Shown: positions 22,299 through 34,347 of the stretch, piece after piece | Numbering within the stretch: the stretch's first letter is position 1 | Layout of the letters: the number at the start of each line of letters is the position of its first letter | From: Calcarisporiella thermophila CBS 279.70 | Taxonomy: Eukaryota > Calcarisporiellomycota | NCBI RefSeq assembly: GCF_041956535.1 | Contig: NW_027192206.1 | Coordinates: 167,149-231,148, forward strand | Length of the DNA stretch: 64,000 bases | Direction of reading: 5' to 3' | Notes under the pieces: model-generated | What the model saw: the letters and a program-made list of their open reading frames with translations, nothing else | Told to the model about the DNA's origin: nothing | Database searches by the model: none | Translations under genes and position numbers: made by a program

Positions 22299-25200
22299 AT
22301 GGAAGGCGAGGCCGCCAATGTACGTACTTTTTCCCTACCTCTAATGGGATGCCATATTGCCTATAGCGGCTAACATTTTTACATTTCCTGCAGCTATGCA
22401 AGCGCTTTTTTGCCGGTCCGGTGACCTGCCTTGCCTTTCATGACGAGGCCATTCTGCTCGCAGGGCATGGTCCATACCTCAAGGCTTACCACGCTCCAAC
22501 CGGGAGGCTGATGGCAAAATGCCTAGCGCTTGAGAACGCGCGTATCCACAGAATAGTTTTAGGTAGTGCTCAAGATGGGTTGGCCCTTCGTTTCTGTTGA
22601 ATTAACATTTCTCCTCGGTCGAGCAGGTAATGTCGTCCACGCCGAAGGAAAGGATACACGGCTCACCGCTTTGTACGGCTCAAAGCTGATTCAAGTTCTA
22701 TATGTCCATGTGTCGCGCTGCGAAGGGTAAGTAGAGATGGGATGGAGCCTTGAAAATTCAGCCTCCTCACTTCCTTGACTTCCCATTAGAGAATGCCCGA
22801 GGGTATCGTTCGAGTTGGAAAAACGTATCGGGCCATTGAAGGATTGGATTATGGATGTGCAATGGCTCTATGAGAAGGAAGGCGAAGAGGTATTATTCCC
22901 AGTCCCTGTTGTCTATAAACACGTATACCTGTTAGGCTGGGTCGAGGCTGAACTTTTTTTTTCTAACCTTGGGATAGCCCACCGAACTAGCTGTGGCATT
23001 TGCACACAACACGGTCGAAATAATAGACCGCCGTGCGCGCTCACTTTATCGTGTACAGTGTCAGGAGCACTGTATTCTTTATGCAGCACGATTTTTTGGT
23101 AGACATCGCAAGGAGCTTATACTTGCTGCCGGGACTGTATTCAACGAAGTGCATGTGTGGCGAGTGATGGAACAGGATTCTCACGGCGAGGGCACCATAT
23201 GGAAAAGATATCTTGGCCATGAGGTATTGACCCAACAATAAAAGAAAATAATGAAAAAAGATCCCATTATGGAAGTGCTTATCCCCACTTCTACCACGCT
23301 TTCTTCGACTATGTTTTCGGGAAAGTATAGGGCGTCATTTTTGGAGTGCGATTTAGCGCTGATGGTAAAATGCTTTCATCCGTGTCGGACGATCGCACCA
23401 TTCGGATCTGGAGACTGGAAGAGAAGGAGTAAGTGGAGTGCTCATTGGCCCAATCTTGAACGGATCTGTTTTAACTCTAGCCCTCCTTTTTTTCTTACTT
23501 ACAACGCTAGCACAAAGCCATTGGTACTATGGGGGCATATGGCACGCGTCTGGGATTGCCATTTCGCAGACAAGTATCTCGTCAGCATCTCCGAGGTGAG
23601 GCATCTAGATGGGCTCTATCTGCTAAGATAAGAGGGTTTTATTGATCAGTCGCCTTCTAAAGGACACGTCCTGCCGTGTGTGGAAAAACACCCTACTTGA
23701 TGAGAACAGCGAGGTGGCATCGACAACGGATTGTTTGGAGTGCTGGGAGGGGCATGCCGGAAAGAGCGTATGGAGCGTGGCCATCAGTCCGTCGAACCGT
23801 ATAGTGGTAAGGAAGCGGACGAGGCAAAAGATGGAGTAGTGGTGATGGTGTCATAGGATGACTGTTTGGTTTGCTTAGGCAACGGGCGGAGGAGATTCCG
23901 GAATCCGACTGTGGTCACTCCTCTCTGTTGGACACAACAAGATCGGTAAGTACATTGATTTTCTAGACGAGCTGGGCCAAGCTGCTTATATTGCCACTTC
24001 TCTATTTTGACAGATTCAGAAGACGATCTTTTGAAAATGGCGCTACCCCCTGTTGAGACATACCACTTCCCAGAATTGATCGAAAAGGTATTACGACCGT
24101 TGCAAAATGCCGAGTCTATCGCGCTGAATATCTAATACTTGTTTGGTTAATCTTCCTTCCTGTTCATGTGAATACACAGGCAGAGCGCCCTTTCCCCGAT
24201 ATCGAATTCCCTCGCAACTTTTCTATGATCGGCCACCATAGCACCATTGTGGCCACTAATTTTGGGTATCTGCTCAAATGCACTCACGACGGAAAGTGCA
24301 GTCGCTGGGAAACTTTCCGCCACGATCCGGATTTTATCGGATATACCATGATGAATGGGTCGGCGTGTGGGCGTGTCCTTGCGCTAGGCAGTTTACAGGG
24401 CCATTTAGTGCTACTAAGCCCAGAGAAATTATTTCAGGTGGGTTGGTTCGCGGGAGATATTGCCACCGCCTCTAGTAATGTCTCTATTTGGTTTTAGCCG
24501 ATAAAGCTACGGCTACACAACGACAAGATGTTGGAGTGTTTATTTGCAACCTCTCAAGGTAGTTCAAATTTATTTTGTTTCCAAAAAGATGGATTTAGTT
24601 GACTCTGGGGCCTCTATCTTGCTACTTAGACCCAAATTATGTATACATGATATCCCACTCTATCGACAACCACGCCCTACTGCACCGCCTTGACTTCTCC
24701 AAGCCAGATGAGGTGATGCATTTTGGCGGCCACCCCCTATTCTATCGAGCTGGCACACTAACTAGGTCTTTCCCGAAAGCAGCTCCAACTCGATACACTC
24801 CACCAACTCCAAGCCTCTCCTAAAACCGTGTTCACCTGTCTTGGGCTGCTGGAGTCGAGCCACCTGCTCATGCTCGGGACCCGTGACGGCGCGCTTCTCC
24901 TCTACCGCTTGGAGGGCGAGAATTTCGCCTTAGAGCCAGCGCTCGTGCGAAAGCGCGCCCATGGGCAGCTGACGGTCACTTCCGTCATGATGCAGGAGGA
25001 GGAGGCGGAAGGAGGAGGGGTCATAGCCTACTCAACGGGGCGGGATGGGTGCTTGATCATGCACCGGGTTAGTGGAGGCGAAAGAAAAGAGGAAGGCGAG
25101 TGGGTGATGGAGAGAGTGTATCGCGCACGACGAACCAAGGGGTGGTTAGAGCGCGTGGACAGGGTGGATGGCGAGTTGCTCTTGTTCGGCTTCTTCCAAA

Positions 25201-27154
25201 AGCGCTTCTTTGTTTACAATGAAGGAAAGAACTACGAGGTATGCTATCGGTTGGGTCGCCGCAACGAAATGTGGACAAGCGCACCCTTCACTGACCCCCT
25301 CTATTGGACACCATTAGATGCTGGCAGTGGCCTGTGGCGGGGCGCATCGAAAATGGTACTTCAAAGCGGATGATGCCAAACTGAGCAGGGCCTCCTTCAC
25401 CTTTCTGCGCCGAGAATCAGTTTATGGACTCTTTCGAAACGCAACTTCGTTTGACGAAGGCTTTGCGGAGTGTCAACTGCAGGCCAACTTTCATGGCCGT
25501 GAAGTTAGGGCTTTAGCTTACTTGGGTGAGCGTCCTAGGCCTTTTTTTTTTCATTTTGCACTTGATTTTTTCCCCCTCATATTTCCTAACATTTTCTTTT
25601 CATGTTTGCTCAGACGACTCGCCCTTGGGGAATCTGGTTCTGGCTACGGGCGGAGAAGACTGTGTATTGCGTCTCTTCCAAAGTACATATATCCGACCTC
25701 ATTTATGGAGGACCCCTAGTTTTTCTAAACTATGACTAACCTCTATTGCATCTCCCTCCCGCTACCCACTTTTTCAGCTTCCCATTGCTCCACGGAGGAC
25801 TTCCTCCATCCCCTTTGTATTATTAAGCGACATACCTCCGTTATCCGCAGCATTGCATGGAGTCGTGGGGAGAGCCTTCTGATCTTCACCGCGGGGGCGA
25901 GCGAGGAGCTACGATGCTCGCGCGTGGAGCTTCCGCGAGATTCGGCCACGGCGGCCAACTGCTTGGAGATGGCCCTTTGTCCCTACGTGAGCGCGGTCGA
26001 GGAGACTCGGATCATGGACGTGGCGGTGTATCCGTCGGAGGCTATGAAAACCTTGCATGTGTTGGGGGCAGCCTATTCGGACTCGGTTCTGCGGGTGAGC
26101 ACAATTAGGGTTTAATATTACACAATGGGGCCTGGGAAAATTGACCCTCCCTCTCCTCCCCACTTTTCCCACAGATTTGGCTTTTCGATGAGGACACAAG
26201 GCGCTTCTCGCTGATGGCTTATGGAGCTTTCCACAATAAGTGTTTGCTGAGCGTCAAACACACTTTTGTAAAAGGTTTGCATTTAGCGTTAATAGGTTTT
26301 ATTTCCTCTAAGCTCTCCCTATTTTTCGTATAACCAGTTTTTTTTCTTGCACTCTCTTCGCATTCTAGACGCAGAAAATGGTCGGAAGCACCCCGTCTTC
26401 TTCACGTCCGCTACGGACGGAAGAGTAGCCATTTGGGATGGAGGCTTTGTCAACGAATTTATCGACGCGCACCGGGACCAACGGACCCTCGTGGCGCAGA
26501 GTTTGCCCCCCCCCCGCTGTATCCTACCGTGGGCACCAGTCCGGAGTCGACTGTCTCGATGTCTTCCACATAGGCGGGGCGCAGTATCTGGTCGCCTCGG
26601 GAGGCGAAGATAATGGCCTCGCCCTTGCCGTGGTAGAGCTGCGACGGGAGGGCGCAGAGCTGCTTGCCGAGCTGGTGGGAGATGTATATAGAGAGCCAAG
26701 TGCTCACGCCTCCTCTTTGCATGGTTGGTTTCCACACCTTGTACACGAGTTTGAAAACATCCATTTATTCAAAGTGACTATTTATTTTTGCAATTAACCT
26801 ATGAATAGGCATTCGAATCCTCAATGAGAAACTAGTCATGACTACAGCACTAGACCAACGGCTAAACTTGTGGAGGGTGGAGGTGCGACTCGGCGAGGGA
26901 GAGGATGGGGGGGCAGGGGTCCGGGGGGCGCATCTGGAGAAGGCGTGGTTTGTGGACGTGGCGGACCCGTCGGCCATGGCTGTGTGGGCGGATAGCACGA
27001 GGTAAGCGTTAGGATATGAGACTACCACAGCGTAAACATACTGACGAGCGGTCCCCCATTTCCCTTTCCTCCTCCCACTGCAAGCAGGCGCATGCAGGTT
27101 GCAGTGGCAGGCATCGGGATGGAGATATTAGCAGGCAAAGGAGGGTGTGGATAG
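22299..27154 (+). CDS. WDR6/Rtt10-like WD40 protein, tRNA 2'-O-methylation cofactor
   Basis: A long WD40 gene with about 18 exons. The first exon is tiny (MEGEAAN, from ATG 22299). The next encodes GPVTCLAFHDEAILLAGHGPYL, the WDR6/Rtt10 N-terminal signature. Further repeats read SVSDDRTIRIWRL (about 23380-23425), GHMARVWDCHFADKYLVSIS, DTSCRVWK, GHAGKSVWSVAISP, ATGGGDSGIRLWSL (about 23880-23920), GHHSTIVATNFGYLLKC and ATGGEDCVLRLFQS (about 25640-25680). Later come KRHTSVIRSIAW, ATDGRVAIWDGG, GHQSGVDCLDV and a closing exon (QVAVAGIGMEIL) ending at TAG 27152-27154. Yeast Rtt10/Trm734 partners Trm7 for 2'-O-methylation of tRNA position 34 and also acts in endosomal recycling. The exon series is clear; individual boundaries were only partly resolved. 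Confidence 0.87.
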
Positions 27155-27406
27155 GAGGGAAGGAGAGAATAGGCAGGGAAAAGACAAACAAGAGGAGAAA
27201 GGAGAGGAACAATTAATTACAACATGTAATATAACTAGAAGAAGAAGAAATAGAAACTAGTACTGGAGATAGAGACCGAATGGAATAGATAAACAATAGC
27301 TATAATGTGACAAGTAAATACATAACCATACGAGAAGCATCCGCTTCCAGAAGAGAACAAAGGCGCATTTTGCAAGGGAAAGGAGAGAGAGAGGCGGAGC
27401 CCAGGC

Positions 27407-27733
27407 TCACTTGGCGGCCGGGAGGGCGCGTCCGTTCTTGACCTGCGTGTACATGACGAAGGAGAAGCGGGTGAACCACGAGAGCAGCAGCTTGGCCTGG
27501 CTCAGCTTCTTGGCGCTGGGCCGCTTGCCCTTGACGGGAGGCTTCTCGGATGGCGGCGGCGGCGGCGGCGGCATGAGCTTCTCCGATGAGAACAGGTCCA
27601 GAGCGGGCTTGTGCTCCTCCTCGCCCAGCGTCTCCGTCAGCATATCGGAGAGTTCGCGCTGCAGCGAGGAGAGGCGCTCGGACAGGATGCTCATCCGCGA
27701 TAGGCGCTTCTGTTGCATGGGGATTTCGGGCAT
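27407..27733 (-). CDS. Small unknown protein with helical N-terminus and polyproline run
   Basis: A 108-residue frame from ATG 27733, not recognised as a known family. It has a heptad-like helical segment (RLSRMSILSERLSSLQRELSDML), then PALDLFSSEK, a run of seven prolines, a basic patch (KGKRPSAKKLSQAK) and a semi-hydrophobic C-terminal helix (LLLSWFTRFSFVMYTQ). Supporting evidence is the ATG, single-exon continuity, amphipathic helix periodicity and position between two real genes. It lies convergent with the WDR6-like gene. It could also be the last exon of a longer gene. Confidence 0.55.
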   Translation of the reverse strand: MPEIPMQQKRLSRMSILSERLSSLQRELSDMLTETLGEEEHKPALDLFSSEKLMPPPPPPPSEKPPVKGKRPSAKKLSQAKLLLSWFTRFSFVMYTQVKNGRALPAAK

Positions 27734-28655
27734 GTTCGGGGGATGGAAGGCGAGAACAGGGGCGAAAGCAAGGGGAGCAGCGCAGAGATGATGAGCGCAC
27801 GAAAGAGGGGGCAAGAAACAGGCAGCCAAAACAACGACTCGTCGCCAACGAGTTTTTCTGCCTGAAAAAAAAAAGGAGAGACCGCTCACGGCGCGCGGGC
27901 CAATGGGAGCCGCGGGCACATAAACCTTGTTTTTCGTGTTTGTTCGCTGAGAATGCATTTGACTTAGACTCCCAGCGGTGCGCGTGCCACGATTGGAAAT
28001 CGGCTTTCCTCACCGTGCCGTGTTCATTTGCAGGCTTCTGGGGCCTGGGGGGTCGCCTGTGGGGCCGCGCCTGCTTCATTTCCCTCGCTTGTCCTCCCTT
28101 GGCGGTTCCTGGTTTCGCCGGCAATCCCCTCCCCTCGCGCGCCGCCTCACGTCATTCCCTGCCCTTCCAGCTCGGCCGCTGGGCCGGCCCAACGCCGGCC
28201 GGCTCCTGAGGAGATCCGGGGAAACGTCTGGGTGTGGAATGTCGTCACCGCTCACACAAGGCTTCCAAACGAAGGATGACGACAGTGTAACTCTCGTAAT
28301 CGCTGAGTGTTTGCTCGTGTTTGCAGGCTGGGCCTGCGCGTCCCTTTCGAGCGCATGCACTGATCCTCCTCCTGCTTTTCCCTGGGAGCTTGGTCCCCTT
28401 TCTGCTAGCGGCAAGTGAGAAGCTGACGATAAAGCCGCTCCACACGACGCCACAGCGGATTTCCCCTCCAATGGCCGAGGCGGATGGAGAATGAAAGGAA
28501 CCGCAAACAAACGCGGCAAGAGGAGGGCCCTCCATTTTCATTGGCTGAGTAATAAAACCGCAAGGGCGGTGGTACCATCCGATTGTATTATTTATTTCTA
28601 TAGATTATTAAACAGAAAAAGGAAAAACGGAAAAAATAAATGCAATGGACCATCA
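27734..28655. other. GC-rich intergenic region
   Basis: Upstream of the small unknown gene and downstream of HGH1 (both minus strand). Long chance open frames exist on both strands because of GC richness, but none shows a domain. Nothing else supported. Confidence 0.5.
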
Positions 28656-30308
28656 TCAGATCTCCTCTATCGTGTCATCCCTTTCATCGGGCAGCTCCTC
28701 TATCTTGGATTCGGGCCCCTCATCCCGCATGAGCATATTGACCACGCGCTCCACCGCCTCCGCAACGCGCTCATCCTGCTCCGCAAGATGCATTGCGCGT
28801 ATGACCGGGTAGACCTTCTTGGCCCGGAGAACGTCGCGCCCATGCCGGGTCGAAGTGAGAAGCACAAGGGTCTCAAGTAGGATGATGCGTAGATTGGGGT
28901 CCACCTCGCGTTTCTGCAACCAAAAGCACAGTTAGCGATGGGAACAAGGATTGAAATGCGACGCCAGTGCAACAGGCTTTCACAAAGGTAGCTTGAAAGC
29001 CCAAAATCAAAGACCTACTTTAGTGGCAGGGAGCAGCTGAATGTCCTCGGGCATTCCCTCCATATCCTAAGTCGATGAAAATAAATAAATAAATAAATGA
29101 GCCCCCTACTTTGGCCCACTGAAAGAAAAACGCCTCTTCTTACATCAAGATCAAACTCTTCTGGACCGCACAACGGGAGCAAGATGTAAGGAAGAATGTT
29201 AATCTCGTCTTCATCGAGAATCTCGCGGTGTTTTTCCGTGTCGAAACAACAATTTCTAAGCAGATAGGCAAGCCGCGTTAGCTAGGTCTGGAGGGGGGCT
29301 AGACCGAGGCTGGAAAGCACAGCATGAACCTACTTGATGGTGGAGTCAACGCTTCCTCTCCGAATCACGTTCTCATGCTCCGTGAAGCACACGAGTTTGG
29401 TTAGAGGGATCAGCCCATCGTACTCGGCTTTGGTCAAGAAATAGTCCCTCCCACTGGAAAGCTACCGGTTGAAACAGAATCCCCCCGTCTATAATGTTAG
29501 CGCCAAACCAAAAAAAAATAAACGCTATCGAATCATTTTGACTACATACAGCAGCAATATTGGCAAACACACTCGACAGGAAATGGAACTCCGCCTCTGG
29601 GTTATACTGGCGCCCCACGCCCTTCACAAACACATCAAGTAGCTGGTCGAGGACCCGGGGTGAGGTTGAGAGTCCGGGCATTGGGTTTGTGGTTGCATTC
29701 AAGAGTTTAACGCATATGGGCTCGTAGCGGGTCAGGTTGGAAAGGAGCATGCAGGAGATATCGGCTAGCACAGACGACGGCACCTATTGTTGAAGATAGA
29801 GGCTCATCAGCAGGTGCAGTGACCTAATGCAGAGGCAAAATAGGGGTACCGTGATGCGCAGTACAATCTCCCGCAGCAGATCGGCATCGTCCATCTCTCG
29901 GCACACGCCCATGTCGACCGAGAGATTGATAAGGGCCCGAAATGCCTCATGAGCCGTGATCGGTCCGTCCTTCAGCAGAGCCTTGAGGTCTTTGACAACC
30001 TGAGGAGCACGCTGCAGAAACAGAGAGTGGTACTCCGAGGTTTTGGCGGTATAGCCCACAATGTGCTGAATCGCGATTTGACGGACCTGTCAAGTGGCGA
30101 AAAGCAAAGGTCAGTGGGGGGGAGGGAGAGGCGGCCCATGCCGGTGAATTTCACGAGAAAAGAAAATGCCAATTTCCTACCTCTGGTTTCGAGTCGTGGA
30201 GGAAATCTAACAACTATGCATCCCAAGAGACAACAAGTCAACGGTTCATGACACCACCGGGGCTTCATGGGCAACCATCTGACTTACCTCTAGCAGCTGT
30301 GCTTCCAT
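28656..30308 (-). CDS. HGH1: HGH1 homolog, armadillo-type eEF2 chaperone
   Basis: HGH1 is a helical-repeat cochaperone that links Hsp90/TRiC to folding of elongation factor eEF2. The first exon is only 21 nt (30308-30288, MEAQLLE), followed after an intron by VRQIAIQHIVGYTAKT, AHEAFRALINLSVD (about 29950-29910), SSVLADISCMLLSNLTRYE (about 29780-29720), LSSVFANIAA, and the conserved C-terminal part with LETLVLLTSTRHGRDVLR and AVERVVNMLMRDE, ending in an acidic tail at TAG-side position 28656. The start fits the family N-terminus (MExQLLE). At least six introns are inferred. Order and spacing of blocks match the family's usual 350-400 residues. Confidence 0.88.
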
Positions 30309-30653
30309 TCTGGCCGTACTATTTTCCCTTGCTTGCCCTTGGAGCTTGGTATGAATCTTCCAATTAAGGCACTTCCATTTTGTGACTTCTTATCTTTGGA
30401 CAAACATAAGCCGCATGGGGTGTGACTGGCAATCCCATCCAAGGATCGGGCCTCCTTTCGAGGACATGTTGGATAGGATGATTATCTAATTCAGTTTTAA
30501 TGTGGTGGGAAAAGGATCGTTTGGCAAGGTTTATAAAAAAAAAAGGCTATAAAAAGAAGCATTATTTATAGTATAAAAGCAAAACAAGTCTAGAGTTCAA
30601 ATCAGTGTCTTAGTAGTGTCACGTCATAGCCAAAAAGTGGATGTAGCATGAGA
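30309..30653. other. Intergenic region between MTHFR 3' end and HGH1 5' end
   Basis: About 345 bp between two minus-strand genes: it contains the HGH1 promoter and the 3' flank of the MTHFR gene. A poly-A-rich stretch lies near 30536-30545. No other feature seen. Confidence 0.5.
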
Positions 30654-33116
30654 TTATTCCAAACCAAAAATCTCAAAGATGCCGTCAGGATGGTGATAAT
30701 CATTGTCGACGATATTGCATAACCACCAGGAGTCAGCAACCTCATCCAGCAAGCGGCGGGAGGGAGAGTGCGGAGGATAGAGGCGAGCCCACTCCTTCCA
30801 CAGAGCAAAAGCCTCATTCTACATCACACAGGCATAATGCATTAAAAGAGGTGCGCGCCAAAGATCTGGGGCGTTTAACTTACCTTCCATGTTTTGAAGC
30901 TGACCGCCTCAATAATCGTAGGCTGCACGATCTCCTTTCCCGGGAACACTCCCCATGTAACGGCATTGGGACTCTCCTCGCCAATGTTAGTCTTGAATTC
31001 ATCCTAGCAAGGGACACATCCCTTCTCAGCAAGAGGCAGCCACCTCCCCAATACAATTCTAAATAACTTACCTTGAAGTTGGATGCATAGTAGGTGATGA
31101 AGGGATTCCCCTCGACTTTGGCGAGAATGCGGCGCATTTGCTCGGGAGAAGCGAAGAATTCGATAAAGGCCTAAACAGAAGCAAGGGAGAGATTAAGCTG
31201 GTTGCAGAGCAGAGCACATGGTCTCGCCATTAAGCTACCTTTTGATATACATAACCTCCCTTGGGGCCCCAACCAAATACCGGATCATCGCTGCGCGCCC
31301 CGTTGACCGCTGGTTGACTCCCCACGGTCCAGAGGCCACCCCGATTGATCTGCAGCAGCTTTTCTTTGATAATCTCACTCTCGAGCTGGAGCGGCTCGTC
31401 ACACCAGGGGAGCATTTGGAGAGTTCCGTCGATGTACCTGGTGAAGAGCTGCGAAATGTCCTGGACCGTGCTCGGTGCGGACCACATCTCTAGGGCTTCG
31501 CTTGGCTAAGAGGGCGGAGCAAACGATAGAAACACACCCATCATGAATATAGACCAGTAAAGCCAGCCAAGCAAAATTCTATATAGCGCTCACCGAAACA
31601 GGTAGACTAATGCCGTACTTCTCCGCCTCTCCAAAAGCTGAAGGTGAGAAAAGAAGAAAACACGTCCAAAGCGGTTAGAGATGAGTTCTTCGAACAACCC
31701 CATTACAAGCATATCACCTGGAGATCGGATATCTCCCCAGCGCCCATTTGGGAATTCGTCCCATGTCTCCCCACGCCCGGCCACCTCGTCAAGCTTGGGC
31801 TTCCAGAAGATGGGCCGTAGCTCGTCCTTGCTCTTGTCACTGGCCAGCTCGACGCGCTTGTTGCCGGCTTGAGGGGACTCCTCCTGCGGCACAAATCCTA
31901 GTTTGACCAGAACTTCGCGCACCGATCTCTCTAGGTTGAGGGTGGAGAAATGGAATCCACGCACGCCGTATTTCTCGCCAAGCTCCGTCACCATCTCGGC
32001 CGCCAGCTGAACTCCTGCATTTTTGACCGCCTCGTCGTCGTTCTGTAGAATTCGAGCAAAATAGGGGGAGGGAGGGCTCAGGTTAGCTGGATGAACCAAG
32101 GTTTCCTTCCAAGAAGAGAAGTAATGAAAATTGCCTTGATTGGCTCGAATAGGCTAAGCACTTGCTCAGGGATACGAATCTTGCACAAATTCGAAATGCG
32201 GCGGAAGCTGCTATAGTTTTGAATCGGCATGATTACCGGAATAATGGGCACGGTGATACCTTTCATAAAGTCAGAGTCAAAATGTCGGCTTCCCGCCCCT
32301 TCCAAAAACAACAGATGGAAAGACCCCCGTTCCTCCTCCATCTCCCTCGCCACCTACCTATTTCTCGACACCGCTTTTCCCAGGCTCCATACGCTTCCAC
32401 GTCATAAAATAGCTGCGTCAGGATGAAGTCTGCCCCGGCATCCACCTTCTCCTTCAGATACTTCAAGTCTTGCAGCGAGTCCACCCGGTCAACGTGTCCT
32501 TCAGGGTAGCCTGCCACGCCAATGCAGAAATAGTCGCCATAGTTCTGCCGAATGTATCGCACGAGATCTATGGCATGCACAAACTGATCGTCACTCGGAG
32601 TCCAATACTCCTGGCCACGGGGAGGATCTTATTGTCAAAATTCGAAAAATTAGCTTCCATGCATGGAAATAAAGAGAACAAGGCAGTAGCAACGCACCTC
32701 CACGCAATGCCAAAATGTTCTGTATGCCTGCATCTTTTGCCTCTCTTAGTGCCGTGTCCAGCGTCTCTCGCTCCATGTTCGTACACGTCAAGTGCATGCA
32801 TGTCTCGAGGCCATGCACGGATTGGATGCTGGAGCTGAGGTCCACGGTGCGCTCGAAAGTGGACCCACCCGCACCCCACGTAACACTTACAAAAGTGGGC
32901 TGCAAATGGTACATGCGCTCGATACGCTGGTAGAGATTTTGCACGCCCTAGGAATAAAAGAGACATGGCAGGGAGCCTGACGGTTAGCATCGGGTAAAAA
33001 AAAAAACATTGCCCTGCGGCACGGCTTACTTGCTGGGTCTTGGGTGGAAAGTACTCGAAAGACCACCAGGGGCGATCCTCCTCGAGCGCTTTGTTAATTT
33101 TGTCGACAATTTTCAT
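30654..33116 (-). CDS. Methylenetetrahydrofolate reductase (MTHFR)
   Basis: FAD enzyme that reduces 5,10-methylene-THF to 5-methyl-THF, the methyl donor for methionine synthesis. From ATG 33116: [27 protein letters not shown] (the FEFFPPK signature). Then [18 protein letters not shown] (about 32905-32855), LHLTC-type block read as [16 protein letters not shown], and [32 protein letters not shown] (about 32530-32390), IPGIMPIQ-like [13 protein letters not shown] (about 32250-32210). [25 protein letters not shown] (about 32005-31935) closes the catalytic domain. The eukaryotic regulatory C-terminal domain follows across 31900-30654, ending in [31 protein letters not shown]. About ten introns. 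It shares a pathway with the cystathionine beta-lyase at the right end. Confidence 0.92.
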
Positions 33117-33467
33117 CCCCGCTGCTGAATTGCTTTCCCGTGGGTGCAGAGATGCAATAGACTCGGATAACAAAACGCTATCGAAATCAATTCGATGGGG
33201 GGTGGCTTATTGGCCAAAAGTGAGCAATCCGGTGTTTTATTTTAAACGGTTAGGATCAAGAAGAGATATAGCAGCGGGAGAGAGATAAGTAAAAAGAAAA
33301 ATGGTGAACAAGGCAATGCAAGGAGCAAGAAATAGTAGAGAGAGGTATAAATCCAGAAAGAAAAAACAATGGGGATGGAGATAGTCCGCCGACCATCTTG
33401 GTATAGCAAAACGCTCAGTGTCCATTCGACCCAGGCTTGCCGTTGGGATACTATCCGAGGAATACAC

Positions 33468-33945
33468 TTAGAGCCAAGTCCCAGGGCTGGTAGGCATCCT
33501 TAAAAAGCTTACCTTGAGCTGGTAGTCCTTCTCGCGCTTGAACAGCAGAATGTGGGGTTCGGGTGCATGCAACATGTAATGCTCCCATCCCCGCGACTGC
33601 TTGACTCCAAGGCCTCTCCATTCACACTCGGCCATCAGTCTCCCCGGGGGGACATAACGCGCCAGTTGCTTCGGCAACGTGACATGTCTAGAAAATGGGG
33701 TCAAAATCTCATTAATTCCGAAAAGTCATGGGGGTGGGGGCGGCCAAGTGTTTACCTATATTCGAATTCATCTAAAGGGGAGAGGAAGAGACGGTAAGCA
33801 CAAAGGATCCATGCAGAATAGTTTAGTTAGCTCTATGGCGCTATACATTACCATCATAATACCGCTCGGAGTAAATGATCTGGTCCGCGTACTTTTCAAT
33901 GTCGCTTTGCTTCTGCTCCTCAGGCGTAAAAGCTGGTTGGTCCAT
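33468..33945 (-). CDS. CKS1: CKS1, cyclin-dependent kinase regulatory subunit
   Basis: CKS proteins bind CDKs and phospho-threonine substrates to drive processive phosphorylation and cell-cycle degradation. Exons: 33945-33852 ([16 protein letters not shown]), a 16-nt micro-exon 33771-33756 (DEFEYR), and 33687-33513 ([32 protein letters not shown], the CKS core with the conserved [10 protein letters not shown]). Phases agree across both introns (GAT G/AT GAA and AG/A CAT). After 33513 a GTAAGC donor appears; reading straight through gives a 14-residue tail ending at 33468, but a further exon is possible, so the C-terminus is uncertain. Typical family length is 80-150 residues. Confidence 0.9.
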
Positions 33946-34347
33946 GGCTGTGAATGTCTACGTGTCGAGCTAGTTCGACCGGTCGTGATTGGACATCAAT
34001 GTAGGGAGATGGAAGGGGGAGGTCACGACGTGTCTTTCTCCAAAGATGAGACGCAGCGTGCGGTGGACTTGAGAGGGAGTAGAAGTGCAAGAGAAAAAGA
34101 AAAAAATTAGAAAGGGCAAAATAAGTTTGGCGAAAGACGCGTAAAAATTTTTTTACAAGTCCGAAAAGCTTGTAGAAGAATCCATTTTATTCTTTATATA
34201 ACCATGGCTCACCGAAACAAGGAAATACCCACTACAAACAAAGCTTTTGTATAAATATATAGTTGTGGTTTTGAAAGGGAAGGGAGCATTGGTTTAGTCC
34301 TCTCATAAAATGCTAACCTCCTCTATCCTCCAGCTCTTTTTTTTTAT

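Noticed and set aside
27586-28209. Plus-strand 207-codon frame over the GC-rich region
   Set aside because: Arg/Gly/Ala-biased composition typical of GC-rich chance frames, and it overlaps the minus-strand small gene.
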